Of a DNA stretch of 64,000 nucleotides, positions 41,983 to 50,591 are shown one piece after another (position 1 is the stretch's first letter; every line of letters begins with the position of its first letter). The translations under genes and the position numbers were made by a program. Source of the stretch: Vagococcus carniphilus (GTDB lineage Bacteria > Bacillota > Bacilli > Lactobacillales > Vagococcaceae). The stretch covers positions 2,806,001 through 2,870,000 of the forward strand of contig NZ_CP060720.1 in assembly GCF_014397115.1 (NCBI RefSeq). Direction: 5' to 3'. The notes below the pieces were generated by a model that made no database searches, was not told where the DNA came from, and saw nothing but the letters and a program-made list of their open reading frames with translations.

Positions 41983-43370
41983 AAAAAAGATCAATCAAAA
42001 CCCAGTTAATTCTATCCTTTTTAACTATTTCTATTTTGATAATAGGTGCTTTAAGTGTTCTAACTTTGTCCTTAATGAATAATCATTTCAATCAATTTGT
42101 GGAAGAAAAACAGGATGAATTAATGAATCAATACGTTGATTCTCTTGAACTTATCTATCAAAGTAATCAACATAAATGGAGTGAAACTGAATTAGAAGCA
42201 TTAACACAAAAAACAATGGAAAATCATCTCTATTTCTCCATTGACTCGTCAGATAACAAAACGATTTGGCAATTACCAAAAACTGAACTTAAAAAAACAA
42301 AAGATACTTTAAAAAAGCATGCTGATAAAGTTTCAAAAACAAAAGGGGCTACCTTAAATGAAGAGGTTGTTGTAACCAAACCTTTAAAAGAAAAGAATAC
42401 TTCATTTGGACAAGTTAACTTTTATTTCTATGGTCCATTTGCTTATACGGAACATGACGCTATGTTTATTTCCAGTATGAAGAAAAGTTTAATGACTGTT
42501 GCCTTAGTTGCTCTACTCGTTTCATTTATTTTTGCTTCATGGATATCACAAAAACTAAGCTTACCTTTGAAGCATGTTAGCCAGTTTACTCACCAACTAA
42601 CAATTGGAAAATATACAGAGACATTACCTCAAGAAACTTCTATCAATGAAATTAATTTGCTGATTGATTCATTGAATGATTTAAGCTATCAATTAGAAAA
42701 ACAAGCTAATCTGAGAAAACAGCTAACCTCTGACATCTCTCATGAACTAAGAACTCCTTTAGCAACTTTAAAAGGAAATATCGAAGCGTTGATGGATGGC
42801 ATTTGGAAAGCCACTCCTGAAAGACTACAATCCTGTTATGATGAAGTGGATCGTTTAACGAGACTAGTTGGGAACCTTGAGTTGATTAATAAGATTGAAG
42901 AAAAAAAAGAAGCTTTAGTGATGTCTGAGTTTGATCTTTATGATTTAATTCAATCTATCATGATTAATTTTTCTAGTAAGATTGAAGAAAAAGACTTACG
43001 CGTCACTGCTGAAGGTGAGTCTTTAATGGTCACTGCTGACAAAGATAAAATGAACCAGGTTTTAACTAATCTACTCAGCAATGCTATTAAATTCACTCAA
43101 AAGAATGGGCAGATTGCATTTCTTTTAAAACAAGAAAAATATAAAACGATACTTCAAATAAAAGATAATGGAATGGGAATTGAGAAAGAACAACTACCTT
43201 TCATTTTTGATCGTTTTTATATGGTAGATACTTCTAGAAATAGAGAAATAGGTGGGCAAGGTATCGGACTTTCAATTGTTAAAGGTGTCATTGAAGCTCA
43301 CCAAGGAAACATTACTGTTGAAAGTCAGTTAGGAATAGGAACTACTTTTACTATTACCCTCCCCACCTAA
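41979..43370 (+). CDS. Sensor histidine kinase, BaeS-like
   Basis: A 463-residue kinase. Two membrane segments (about 10-30 and 168-188) flank an extracellular sensor of about 135 residues. HAMP is followed by the phospho-acceptor His255 in SDISHELRTPLATLK, the N box NLLSNAIKFT, and G boxes DNGMGI and GGQGIGLSIV. The ATGA overlap with the regulator gene indicates coupled translation. The kinase motif is of the general SHELRTP type, unlike typical VanS proteins of C/E-type clusters. Confidence 0.9.
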   Translation: MKKRSIKTQLILSFLTISILIIGALSVLTLSLMNNHFNQFVEEKQDELMNQYVDSLELIYQSNQHKWSETELEALTQKTMENHLYFSIDSSDNKTIWQLPKTELKKTKDTLKKHADKVSKTKGATLNEEVVVTKPLKEKNTSFGQVNFYFYGPFAYTEHDAMFISSMKKSLMTVALVALLVSFIFASWISQKLSLPLKHVSQFTHQLTIGKYTETLPQETSINEINLLIDSLNDLSYQLEKQANLRKQLTSDISHELRTPLATLKGNIEALMDGIWKATPERLQSCYDEVDRLTRLVGNLELINKIEEKKEALVMSEFDLYDLIQSIMINFSSKIEEKDLRVTAEGESLMVTADKDKMNQVLTNLLSNAIKFTQKNGQIAFLLKQEKYKTILQIKDNGMGIEKEQLPFIFDRFYMVDTSRNREIGGQGIGLSIVKGVIEAHQGNITVESQLGIGTTFTITLPT

Positions 43371-43414
43371 AAAAGATGAAGTGTTTGACTATTTAGTCAA
43401 GCTCTTCATCTTTT
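43371..43414. terminator. Bidirectional terminator
   Basis: The stem AAAAGATGAAG..TTGACT/AGTCAA..CTTCATCTTTT separates the convergent kinase and vanT genes. Confidence 0.85.
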
Positions 43415-43415
43415 A

Positions 43416-45524
43416 TTAATTTTTAATATCAGTTGTTAACCTTTCTCCTAAACGACTTAATAATTCATTTGTTAGTGTTCCTTCGTCTGTTACAATTTGT
43501 TCTATATTATCACTCGAAAGAATCATCACCTCTGAATTAAGAGGAACATCTTCTGCCTGACTTAAATCTACTAACAACATATCCATGCAAATATTTCCTA
43601 TTTGAGTCATTCTTTTATCCTGACACATCAAGACAAGACCTTGATTAGACAACGAGCGAGGTAATCCATCTGCATAGCCAATACTAACTACCCCTATTAA
43701 GGTTTCTTTTTTTAACTGATAATTAGTGCCGTAGCCAACATATTCATTAGCTTTGACATATCTTTTAGAAATAAGTTTAGCCTTCACTTCTAAAACTGGC
43801 TTTAACTCTATTTTTTGTTTTGGCTCTTGAATAGAATCACTTAGAAAGCCATATAAAATAATTCCAGCTCTCACATAATCAAAATTAAGTTCAGGATAAT
43901 TTAAAATACCATAACTACTCTGAATATGTGTGACACCATAATCAATTCCTAAATCCTTCAAGCCTTTTAAAACAGCTTGATAACTTTCAATTTGTCGCTT
44001 AGTTCGATTAACAGAAAATTCATCTAATAAGTCTGCCGAACCAAGATGAGAATAAATGCCTTCAATTTTTAAATAGGGTAACTGATACATACCAACAACT
44101 GCTCCTAATTCAGGTTGCATACCTAAGCGATGCATACCAGTATCAAGTTGTAAGTGACAACGGATAGCCATTTTTCGAATATTTAATAACCTACCATGCT
44201 CTTCACTAATAACCGATTGAATTAAATCATAAAAGGCAATCTCTTCTATTCTTTTAGGATCTGTATAACCTAAAATTAAAATATCGCTGGCTATTCCTGC
44301 TTTTCTTAACTTTATGGCTTCATCAATCGTAGCAACTGCTAAAAAATCAATGCCCTCTTTTAGTAATAACTGACTAAAACCAACTAAATCACAGCCATAG
44401 CCATTTGCTTTTACAACGCCTATGATTTTAGTTTTTCTAGGAATAATTTTCTTTATTTCTGAAACATTATGTGAGACGTCTTCTTTTAGAATCTTTTTTT
44501 CAGCGCGAAAAGGAACTGGTGATATTTCTTTTTTCTTTCCTTTTAAATGCAAATAAAAAACTGAAAGAAGCCAGCTGCCACATAAAACAAGTAAATAATA
44601 AATTAGACTGATTTTTAAAAATAAAATTCTACTTGAAATCGTATGAATTACAACGATCACCAAAGGATGAATCACATATATAAGAAGTGGTAACTCTTCT
44701 TTTGTCTTCCATTTTATTTTTGGTTGCCATCTCAATAATAATTGATACAAAAACAGCATGACAAATGGCAGAAAGAAGTACATACTATCATGTTTTATTT
44801 CTGTATAAGTGTGTAAAAGATAGCTTTCTATCAGCGTTAACATAAGACTAATCACTAAGAAAAAAGGAATTTCCTTTATATTCTTTGTTTTACCTTTTCG
44901 ATATAAATAAATTCCTAGACAAAGATAAAGAGGTGTAAAAAACAAACCATTTCTAGTTAAAGGAAATACCTTAAATAGATTTGTATAAAAAAGTGAGACA
45001 AACTCTATTCCTTTTAACCAACCATACCAACTATCTCCACCTAGCCCAATTAAATACAATAGAAAAGAAATCATCATGACTCCTGAAAAAGACATCACTC
45101 TCAACAAATAAGTGACCAGAAGAACGCCTATAATAACTGCCGGAAAATACCATAAATGGTAAAACGTTCCTTCAAAAAAGAAAGCCGAAACCCCTTTAAC
45201 TAAAGAGGTACGTGTTGAGATAGTTCCTGTGTAAAAAGACAACGGTAAAAATAAAAGGATAGCGATAACATATAGTTTTAGTATTTTTATCAGAAAAGAT
45301 TGAACTCTTTTTCTATTGAGATAAGACTGTTGGAAAGACAGCTTTCCCATTAAAAAATAGCCAGTTGTCATAAAAAAGAATGGAACAGCAACTCGGAACA
45401 CAGTTAAGGTAATCAATTCATCTAGCTTTGGTGATATAGATGAAAAAGGAAATGTATGAATCCCTACCACCATAGCTGCTGCAATGATTCTAAAAAAATC
45501 AATACCTTGATACCTATCCTTCAT
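43416..45524 (-). CDS. vanT: VanT-type membrane serine racemase
   Basis: A fusion of about 702 residues. The N-terminal acyltransferase-like membrane half (about 1-340, starting GIDFFRIIAAAMVVGIHTFPF, ten or so membrane segments) is fused to an alanine-racemase-fold half (about 350-702) with the PLP Lys372 in VVKANGYG and late motifs VRAGIILYG and SIGYADGLPR. VanT takes up and racemises L-Ser to make D-Ser for the ligase. I use the ATG at 45524, eight bases after AGAGG. It overlaps vanXY by 11 bases. Confidence 0.9.
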   Translation of the reverse strand: MKDRYQGIDFFRIIAAAMVVGIHTFPFSSISPKLDELITLTVFRVAVPFFFMTTGYFLMGKLSFQQSYLNRKRVQSFLIKILKLYVIAILLFLPLSFYTGTISTRTSLVKGVSAFFFEGTFYHLWYFPAVIIGVLLVTYLLRVMSFSGVMMISFLLYLIGLGGDSWYGWLKGIEFVSLFYTNLFKVFPLTRNGLFFTPLYLCLGIYLYRKGKTKNIKEIPFFLVISLMLTLIESYLLHTYTEIKHDSMYFFLPFVMLFLYQLLLRWQPKIKWKTKEELPLLIYVIHPLVIVVIHTISSRILFLKISLIYYLLVLCGSWLLSVFYLHLKGKKKEISPVPFRAEKKILKEDVSHNVSEIKKIIPRKTKIIGVVKANGYGCDLVGFSQLLLKEGIDFLAVATIDEAIKLRKAGIASDILILGYTDPKRIEEIAFYDLIQSVISEEHGRLLNIRKMAIRCHLQLDTGMHRLGMQPELGAVVGMYQLPYLKIEGIYSHLGSADLLDEFSVNRTKRQIESYQAVLKGLKDLGIDYGVTHIQSSYGILNYPELNFDYVRAGIILYGFLSDSIQEPKQKIELKPVLEVKAKLISKRYVKANEYVGYGTNYQLKKETLIGVVSIGYADGLPRSLSNQGLVLMCQDKRMTQIGNICMDMLLVDLSQAEDVPLNSEVMILSSDNIEQIVTDEGTLTNELLSRLGERLTTDIKN

Positions 45525-46095
45525 TGACTTGGCCTCTTGTGGCATTTAAAAAGGCGACATATTCTTCTAATACCCAATCCTGCTGTTTCATAATTTGACT
45601 ATGAGGTGTCCCAACATAACGAAAATGCCAAGGTTCATAACTAATGCGAGTGATTGATTCTTTTCCTTTAGGATATCTTAAAATAAAACCAAAATCAGCC
45701 ATGTTATATAAAAAGCGAGCGACAATAGGCCCTGTTGAAAAGGTTGGTTTAATCGGGTCATTGATTGTATTTTTTAAACCAATATCTACAGCCAAACCTA
45801 ATTCATGTTCACTACAACCAGGCTTAGCCACATATTTATTAGTAAATGTTATACCTCTTTCTTTGATTGTTTCATCCCATAAATCTTGTTGATTCTTTTT
45901 AGTTCGGTACCCATCAGTGACAATTACATCATTTTCTATTTTTAATGTTTCAATCAAGTTAGTAAGCTCTGTAGCAACTGTTGCATCTAACAAAATATTA
46001 GAAGTTGTAAACGGCGCTGGCACCAATAATTGTGGGCGTTCTTCATCTAAAATAGGATAATCTGGATTAACGAGTTGTAAGAAGTTTGTTTTCAT
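45514..46095 (-). CDS. vanXY: VanXY-type D,D-dipeptidase/D,D-carboxypeptidase
   Basis: A 193-residue zinc peptidase without signal peptide. The markers are Arg64 in TDGYRT, the zinc ligands His97 and Asp104 in SEHELGLAVD, and catalytic Glu154 with zinc ligand His157 in EPWH. VanXY enzymes cleave D-Ala-D-Ala and pentapeptide ends in the cytoplasm, removing the vancomycin target. It overlaps the ligase gene by 29 bases and vanT by 11, so translation is coupled. A plain LD/DD-carboxypeptidase is a less likely alternative given the neighbours. Confidence 0.9.
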   Translation of the reverse strand: MKTNFLQLVNPDYPILDEERPQLLVPAPFTTSNILLDATVATELTNLIETLKIENDVIVTDGYRTKKNQQDLWDETIKERGITFTNKYVAKPGCSEHELGLAVDIGLKNTINDPIKPTFSTGPIVARFLYNMADFGFILRYPKGKESITRISYEPWHFRYVGTPHSQIMKQQDWVLEEYVAFLNATRGQVNEG

Positions 46096-47128
46096 AACTT
46101 TCTTCTCCTAACTCAATTAATTTTTCAATAATGTTAGCATAGCTCATTCCAATTTCACTCATCATCATTGGTAATCTTGAATGAGCTGTAAAACCAGGCA
46201 TGGTATTAATTTCATTCAATAAAATATCATCATCTTCTGTTACAAAGAAATCAATTCTAGCAAGACCACGACACTCCAAAGCTCGATATAATTCTTGCGA
46301 TTGTTGTTTAATCTTTTCTGTTGCCTTTTGACTAATTTTTGCAGGAACTTCAATTTTAGCTGTGATTAAATTATACTTTTCCACATAATTAAAAAAGCCT
46401 GATTCTAAATCAACTTTATCGCATTCACCAACAATCAATTCATCATTGCCGATAATACTACAACCAATCTCCACACCAGTAACGCTTTGTTGAAGAAGTA
46501 TATTTTTATCAAATTCACTAGCAGTATGAATGGCTTCAAATAACTCTTCTTCTTTTTCGATACGAGTAATTCCTTTTGAAGAGCCTGCTTCATTTGGTTT
46601 GACAAATAACGGATAACCACTGATTCTAGCAAATTCTAAAATAGCCTGTTTATCTAATTTTTGGGCATTTATTTGTAAAGTTGGTGTACTTTTAATTCCC
46701 AGTTTTTCTGCATATTGATGAAGTAGTAGCTTATTCATTGAAACAGCTGAAGCCAATATGCTACAACCAACAAAAGGAATATCCATCATTTCAAATAAGC
46801 CTTGCATAGCTCCATTTTCACCTAATCCACCATGTAAAACTGGAAACAAAACATCAAATAAAAGATAATTTTTTGTCTCTAAATTTAAAAAGCCTTTTCC
46901 TGAAAAATCAATTCCTAAAGGCTGACAGCTAGGATGTAAAAACCATGTGTCATTTTGAATGTCTTCAATAGGTCCTTCATAAAAATACCAACTTCCTTTT
47001 CGAGTGATTCCTATTTTTATAACCTCATAATCTAATGTTTCCATTGTTTTTAAGATAGCTGTGGACGAAATCAAAGAAACTTCATGCTCCATTGATACCC
47101 CACCAAAAATAACTGCGACTTTTTTCAT
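46067..47128 (-). CDS. D-Ala:D-Ser-type ligase (VanC/VanE/VanG/VanL group)
   Basis: A 353-residue ATP-grasp ligase: FGGVSMEHEVSLIS at the N terminus, KPNEAGSSKGI (about 178-188), and LLNEINTMPGFTAHSR (303-318). The omega-loop region reads SGFFNYVEKYNLITAKI (about 243-259). The EKYNLIT form is that of D-Ala:D-Ser ligases, not the extended loop of VanA/VanB D-lactate ligases. It recalls VanE most closely from memory, but the exact type needs alignment. The ATG at 47128 follows GGAGGT at eight bases. It is the first gene of the operon. Confidence 0.9.
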   Translation of the reverse strand: MKKVAVIFGGVSMEHEVSLISSTAILKTMETLDYEVIKIGITRKGSWYFYEGPIEDIQNDTWFLHPSCQPLGIDFSGKGFLNLETKNYLLFDVLFPVLHGGLGENGAMQGLFEMMDIPFVGCSILASAVSMNKLLLHQYAEKLGIKSTPTLQINAQKLDKQAILEFARISGYPLFVKPNEAGSSKGITRIEKEEELFEAIHTASEFDKNILLQQSVTGVEIGCSIIGNDELIVGECDKVDLESGFFNYVEKYNLITAKIEVPAKISQKATEKIKQQSQELYRALECRGLARIDFFVTEDDDILLNEINTMPGFTAHSRLPMMMSEIGMSYANIIEKLIELGEESYENKLLTTR

Positions 47129-47234
47129 TCTTGAAAACCTCCAATAAATTTCTATCACTTAGTAATAACCACTATAAAGGAAGTTTTTTCTTCAGTTATA
47201 AACTCTTTCTTATCTATCTCTTAATTTTTTATGA

Positions 47235-47272
47235 GGAAAAAAAGAAGCTGACCATTAAGGACAACTTCTTTG
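47235..47272 (-). terminator. Terminator after SGNH hydrolase gene
   Basis: On the minus strand AAAGAAGTTGTCC pairs with GGTCAGCTTCTTT (two mismatches) and is followed by a T run. It separates the hydrolase gene from the van operon. Confidence 0.75.
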
Positions 47273-47278
47273 TTTAGT

Positions 47279-49237
47279 CTATTTTACTCTCATCAATTCT
47301 GTGTAACCATTAGTACCTTTTCTTTCAACTTTGATAAATAAGTCTTCTTGTTCAGATACATTTGTTAATGGAATTGAATGAGTGGCATCTTTATTGATAC
47401 TACCTGTTCGATCTAATAATTTTTCTCCTACCACTTCACCATTTTCAGTGCCTTTTCTAATCGTAATATATGTATTGATATAAGGAACTGCTCCGTATAA
47501 ATCTAGACTTCCATTAGAAGTATCTGCATCTGTATACACTAATGTATTAGAACTACTTAAAGCATGAACTAATTGGTTCTGCCCTTTTTCAATAATCATT
47601 GTATTCGGTGAAAAGTTTGTTTGAGTTACTTTTCCAGCAAATAAAACATTTTCAAAACTTACATTCAAACCATAATTTTCTTTAGTTGATTTACTTGAGT
47701 AGATACTACCATTACTATATTTACCTAATAAGTTACCATTAGATAAAGATAATTCAATACGTTTTCCTGACTTTTCATCTTTTCCAATATAATAGTTAGC
47801 TGTGTCTAGTGTATAACCATTTAAATCAATTGCAGTATCTTCTTTTAACTCAATTTTTTTAGCTAATTTAATATCTGAGCCTAATTTAATTTTACTAATA
47901 TTATTTTTAACAGCTGTTTCAAGTTCTTGGAAATTTGAAACGTCTAAAGGTTTTTCACTGTCATAAAAGAAATCCGCTTTTGCTAATTTTACAATCTCTG
48001 ATGATTTATTAGACTTAGCTCTTTCAAAAGTAATCGTTATATCTGTCAGCCCTGCCACTCCATTTAATGGAACAGTTTGATAACTATAATCTTTAGCTCC
48101 ACTCGTTTTAGTTAATATTTTTTCACCTATTATTGTTCCGTTTTCATCGCCACTTCGAACAATCACTTTTGTATTATCATAAGGAACTGATGCAAACAAT
48201 TGTAGATCTTTTCCTTTTAGATCAACATTCTTAAATGATACCCAGTTATTTGTAGCTAGATTTTGAATTTCTAACGAACCGGATTGATCAACATTTAAAC
48301 CACCATACGTTTTATAATAATCATTTAAAGCCATGCCTTCACTAATAACTGGCGCTTCTCCCTTAAGATTATAGTAAACATTATTAGCTAGAATAGCAGC
48401 TCCTCTAGCGTTAGGATGTACACCATCAGGAACAAGTTCAGCAGCATAATCTGTTTCTGTAAAATTATCAATAATACTCACATCAATATCAGCTTTTTTG
48501 GCAGCTTCAAATATTTGAGGTAAAATATCATCTAGTTTCTCTTGTGTAATACCGTAAGCCGGTTTAAAAACATGAGGTGGTAAAGAAATATAGACAACAG
48601 GTTTAGTTGATAAATTTTTATAACTTTCAATTAAACTTACATAATCAGCAACGAAAGGTTCTATCTTCTTCATATTCTGTTTTTTAGTATCATTAGTTCC
48701 TAACTGAATAACCACTACATTCGGATTAAATGCTAAGCTTTTTTTATACTGCGGTGATTTTAAATAGGGATTATCCCCATTACTTAATAAGGTTTTAGCA
48801 GAATGTCCAAAATTCTCCACTTCATAATCAGTACCTAATCTATAATTCAGTTGGTTAGGATAAGAATTAACTGTTCGACGTTCTACATTCATTCCATAAG
48901 TAATACTATCTCCTACAGCTGCAATTTTTATTTTTTGATTTTTAGGGAAAACATTTATTATACCTTTTACCTTGTTATTATTTTCTGTCTTTCCATAAAC
49001 TTCGTAACTTCCGGCTTGACTAAAAATGTAATCTTCTGCATTATCCCATTGGATTGTTTCTTTAACTATGGTTGTTTTATTATCTAAAGAAACAATCTCA
49101 TTAGGTAATTGCACCTGCTCATTTTCCATAGAAATCACATTAACTGCTGAGTAAACTTCTGGAGTTGCTAAAACATTTTTACCGCCTACTATGAACATAC
49201 CTATTGCAAATACAGGTATCATATATTTCGTTTTCAT
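47279..49237 (-). CDS. Secreted multidomain SGNH/GDSL hydrolase
   Basis: A protein of about 652 residues. A signal peptide ends near KNVLA (about 24). An Ig-like domain (about 35-105) is followed by an SGNH esterase (about 110-300) with Ser in GDSITYG, Gly/Asn in IQLGTND and Asp-His in VPDGVHPNARG. A CBM6-like beta domain follows (about 310-435), then a beta-helix-like stretch (about 440-535) and a second, partial copy of the CBM-like repeat. It probably deacetylates or de-esterifies an extracellular polysaccharide. No LPXTG anchor. GGAG site favours ATG 49237. Confidence 0.8.
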   Translation of the reverse strand: MKTKYMIPVFAIGMFIVGGKNVLATPEVYSAVNVISMENEQVQLPNEIVSLDNKTTIVKETIQWDNAEDYIFSQAGSYEVYGKTENNNKVKGIINVFPKNQKIKIAAVGDSITYGMNVERRTVNSYPNQLNYRLGTDYEVENFGHSAKTLLSNGDNPYLKSPQYKKSLAFNPNVVVIQLGTNDTKKQNMKKIEPFVADYVSLIESYKNLSTKPVVYISLPPHVFKPAYGITQEKLDDILPQIFEAAKKADIDVSIIDNFTETDYAAELVPDGVHPNARGAAILANNVYYNLKGEAPVISEGMALNDYYKTYGGLNVDQSGSLEIQNLATNNWVSFKNVDLKGKDLQLFASVPYDNTKVIVRSGDENGTIIGEKILTKTSGAKDYSYQTVPLNGVAGLTDITITFERAKSNKSSEIVKLAKADFFYDSEKPLDVSNFQELETAVKNNISKIKLGSDIKLAKKIELKEDTAIDLNGYTLDTANYYIGKDEKSGKRIELSLSNGNLLGKYSNGSIYSSKSTKENYGLNVSFENVLFAGKVTQTNFSPNTMIIEKGQNQLVHALSSSNTLVYTDADTSNGSLDLYGAVPYINTYITIRKGTENGEVVGEKLLDRTGSINKDATHSIPLTNVSEQEDLFIKVERKGTNGYTELMRVK

Positions 49238-49337
49238 ATTCATTCTCCTCGAAATGTTGTTTTAAAATACATCAAGTATACATCGTGTCATTTAAATAGT
49301 AAACAGTGTTTTTTAGTTTTTTGTCTTTTTATAGACA

Positions 49338-49374
49338 AAAAAGATGGCATTAGTATCTAACACCATCTTTAAAT
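49338..49374 (-). terminator. Terminator after 6-phosphogluconate dehydrogenase gene
   Basis: On the minus strand AAAGATGGTGTTAG pairs with CTAATGCCATCTTT (one mismatch) and is followed by T. Confidence 0.8.
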
Positions 49375-49385
49375 CTTTTTAATTA

Positions 49386-50282
49386 TTATTTTTTAGGTAT
49401 TTCATGTCCGCCAAATTGATTTCTCAATGAAGCGATAACTTTTTCACCATATTTTTCTGTATCCATAGACGCGTAACGAGTTAATAATGATTGGGTTATA
49501 ACTGGAGCTGATTGTTGCATCTCAAGCATCTCTTCTACCGTCCATTTACCTTCACCAGAAGAAGGAACTTGTCCACTTATACCAGACATAGTTGGGTTTT
49601 CTTTTAGAGCTTTTTCAGTTAATTCCATTAACCAACTACGAACAACTGACCCATTATTGAAAACTCTAGCAACTTGTTCTAAATCATAATCAAATCGTGA
49701 ATGATGGAGTAAATTAAATCCTTCACCAATTGCTTGCATCATACCGTATTCAATTCCGTTGTGAACCATTTTTAAATAGTGACCACTACCTGCTTCACCA
49801 CAGTATAAGTAGCCCTTTTCAACACATAAATCCTCGAATAATTCTTCAATTTGGTTGAAAATAGCTTGTTCGCCACCAACCATCATACAAGCACCATCTC
49901 TAGCACCACTCATACCACCAGAAGTACCCACATCTAAAAAGTGAATATCTTTTTCTTTTAAAAAATGATAGTGATGAACGCTATCAGCAAATTTTGAATT
50001 ACCACCGTCAATTAAAATATCACCAGCATTCAGTTTTTCATGACATGTTTTAATCATGTCTTCTGTAATTTTTCCAGATGGTAACATTAACCAATTGATT
50101 GTTTGTTCTGTATCTAAGGCAAAAAATTCATCCAATGTATCTGTTGGCGTTGCTCCTAATTTTTTTGCAGCTTCTCTTTGAGAGTCATTAATATCAAAAC
50201 AAACAACTTCATGCTTATTTGCTACTAAATTACTAACTAAATTTAATCCCATTTTACCTAAACCAATAATTTTAATCTTCAT
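49386..50282 (-). CDS. 6-phosphogluconate dehydrogenase, YqeC/NAD-type
   Basis: A 298-residue short-form enzyme. The N-terminal dinucleotide fold is IIGLGKMGLNLV, with VVCFDIND giving an acidic residue after strand 2 that favours NAD+ over NADP+. The catalytic region has LIDGGNSKF, DVGTSGGMSGARDGACMMVGG and KMVHNGIEYGMMQAIGEG. It makes ribulose-5-phosphate and CO2. The ATG at 50282 follows GGGGGA. A 10-bp inverted repeat lies upstream. Monocistronic. Confidence 0.88.
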   Translation of the reverse strand: MKIKIIGLGKMGLNLVSNLVANKHEVVCFDINDSQREAAKKLGATPTDTLDEFFALDTEQTINWLMLPSGKITEDMIKTCHEKLNAGDILIDGGNSKFADSVHHYHFLKEKDIHFLDVGTSGGMSGARDGACMMVGGEQAIFNQIEELFEDLCVEKGYLYCGEAGSGHYLKMVHNGIEYGMMQAIGEGFNLLHHSRFDYDLEQVARVFNNGSVVRSWLMELTEKALKENPTMSGISGQVPSSGEGKWTVEEMLEMQQSAPVITQSLLTRYASMDTEKYGEKVIASLRNQFGGHEIPKK

Positions 50283-50338
50283 TGCGTCCCCCAAAAGTTA
50301 GAATCATTTGATTCCATATTCTCGAATAAGGAAAATAA

Positions 50339-50366
50339 AATCATTTTCCTCTTACCGAAAATGATT
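50339..50366. repeat. Inverted repeat in leader of 6-phosphogluconate dehydrogenase gene
   Basis: AATCATTTTC and GAAAATGATT are separated by eight bases, about 57 bases upstream of the start codon. A third GAATCA/TGATTC dyad lies at 50301-50314. It could be an operator or RNA hairpin. The rest of the 288-base gap shows nothing else. Confidence 0.4.
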
Positions 50367-50548
50367 CTATCACTAATATATATACAATACAATTATATCT
50401 TATAATTAAGTTTTATTTACTTTTATCAGTCTATTTTAAGTTAAAACAACTTTTATTTTTATGGTAATCATCTTGAAATATAAAACGGATTCATACTTTT
50501 TTTCTTTATTTTTGCTCTTTAGTCATCTATCTCATTAAACAAAACAAA

Positions 50549-50591
50549 AAAGGTAGGTAAGAAGTATTTTTTACTTTCTTATCTACCTTTT
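50549..50591 (-). terminator. Terminator after CDF transporter gene
   Basis: The stem AAAAGGTAG.TAAGAAGTA/TACTTTCTTA.CTACCTTTT overlaps the last codons of the CDF gene. Confidence 0.75.

Noticed and set aside
41299-43370. Calling the two-component pair vanR/vanS
   Set aside because: It faces the van operon and follows a multicopper oxidase, and the motifs are of the general BaeRS type. Position alone does not support the name.
46067-47128. Housekeeping D-Ala-D-Ala ligase or VanA-type D-lactate ligase
   Set aside because: The omega-loop region (EKYNLIT) and the vanXY-vanT neighbours fit D-Ser ligases. A VanA-type loop and a VanH gene are absent.
47129-47234. VanR-type binding sites upstream of the ligase
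   Set aside because: No convincing direct repeats or -35 box could be read. Only a TATAGT-like -10 is visible.
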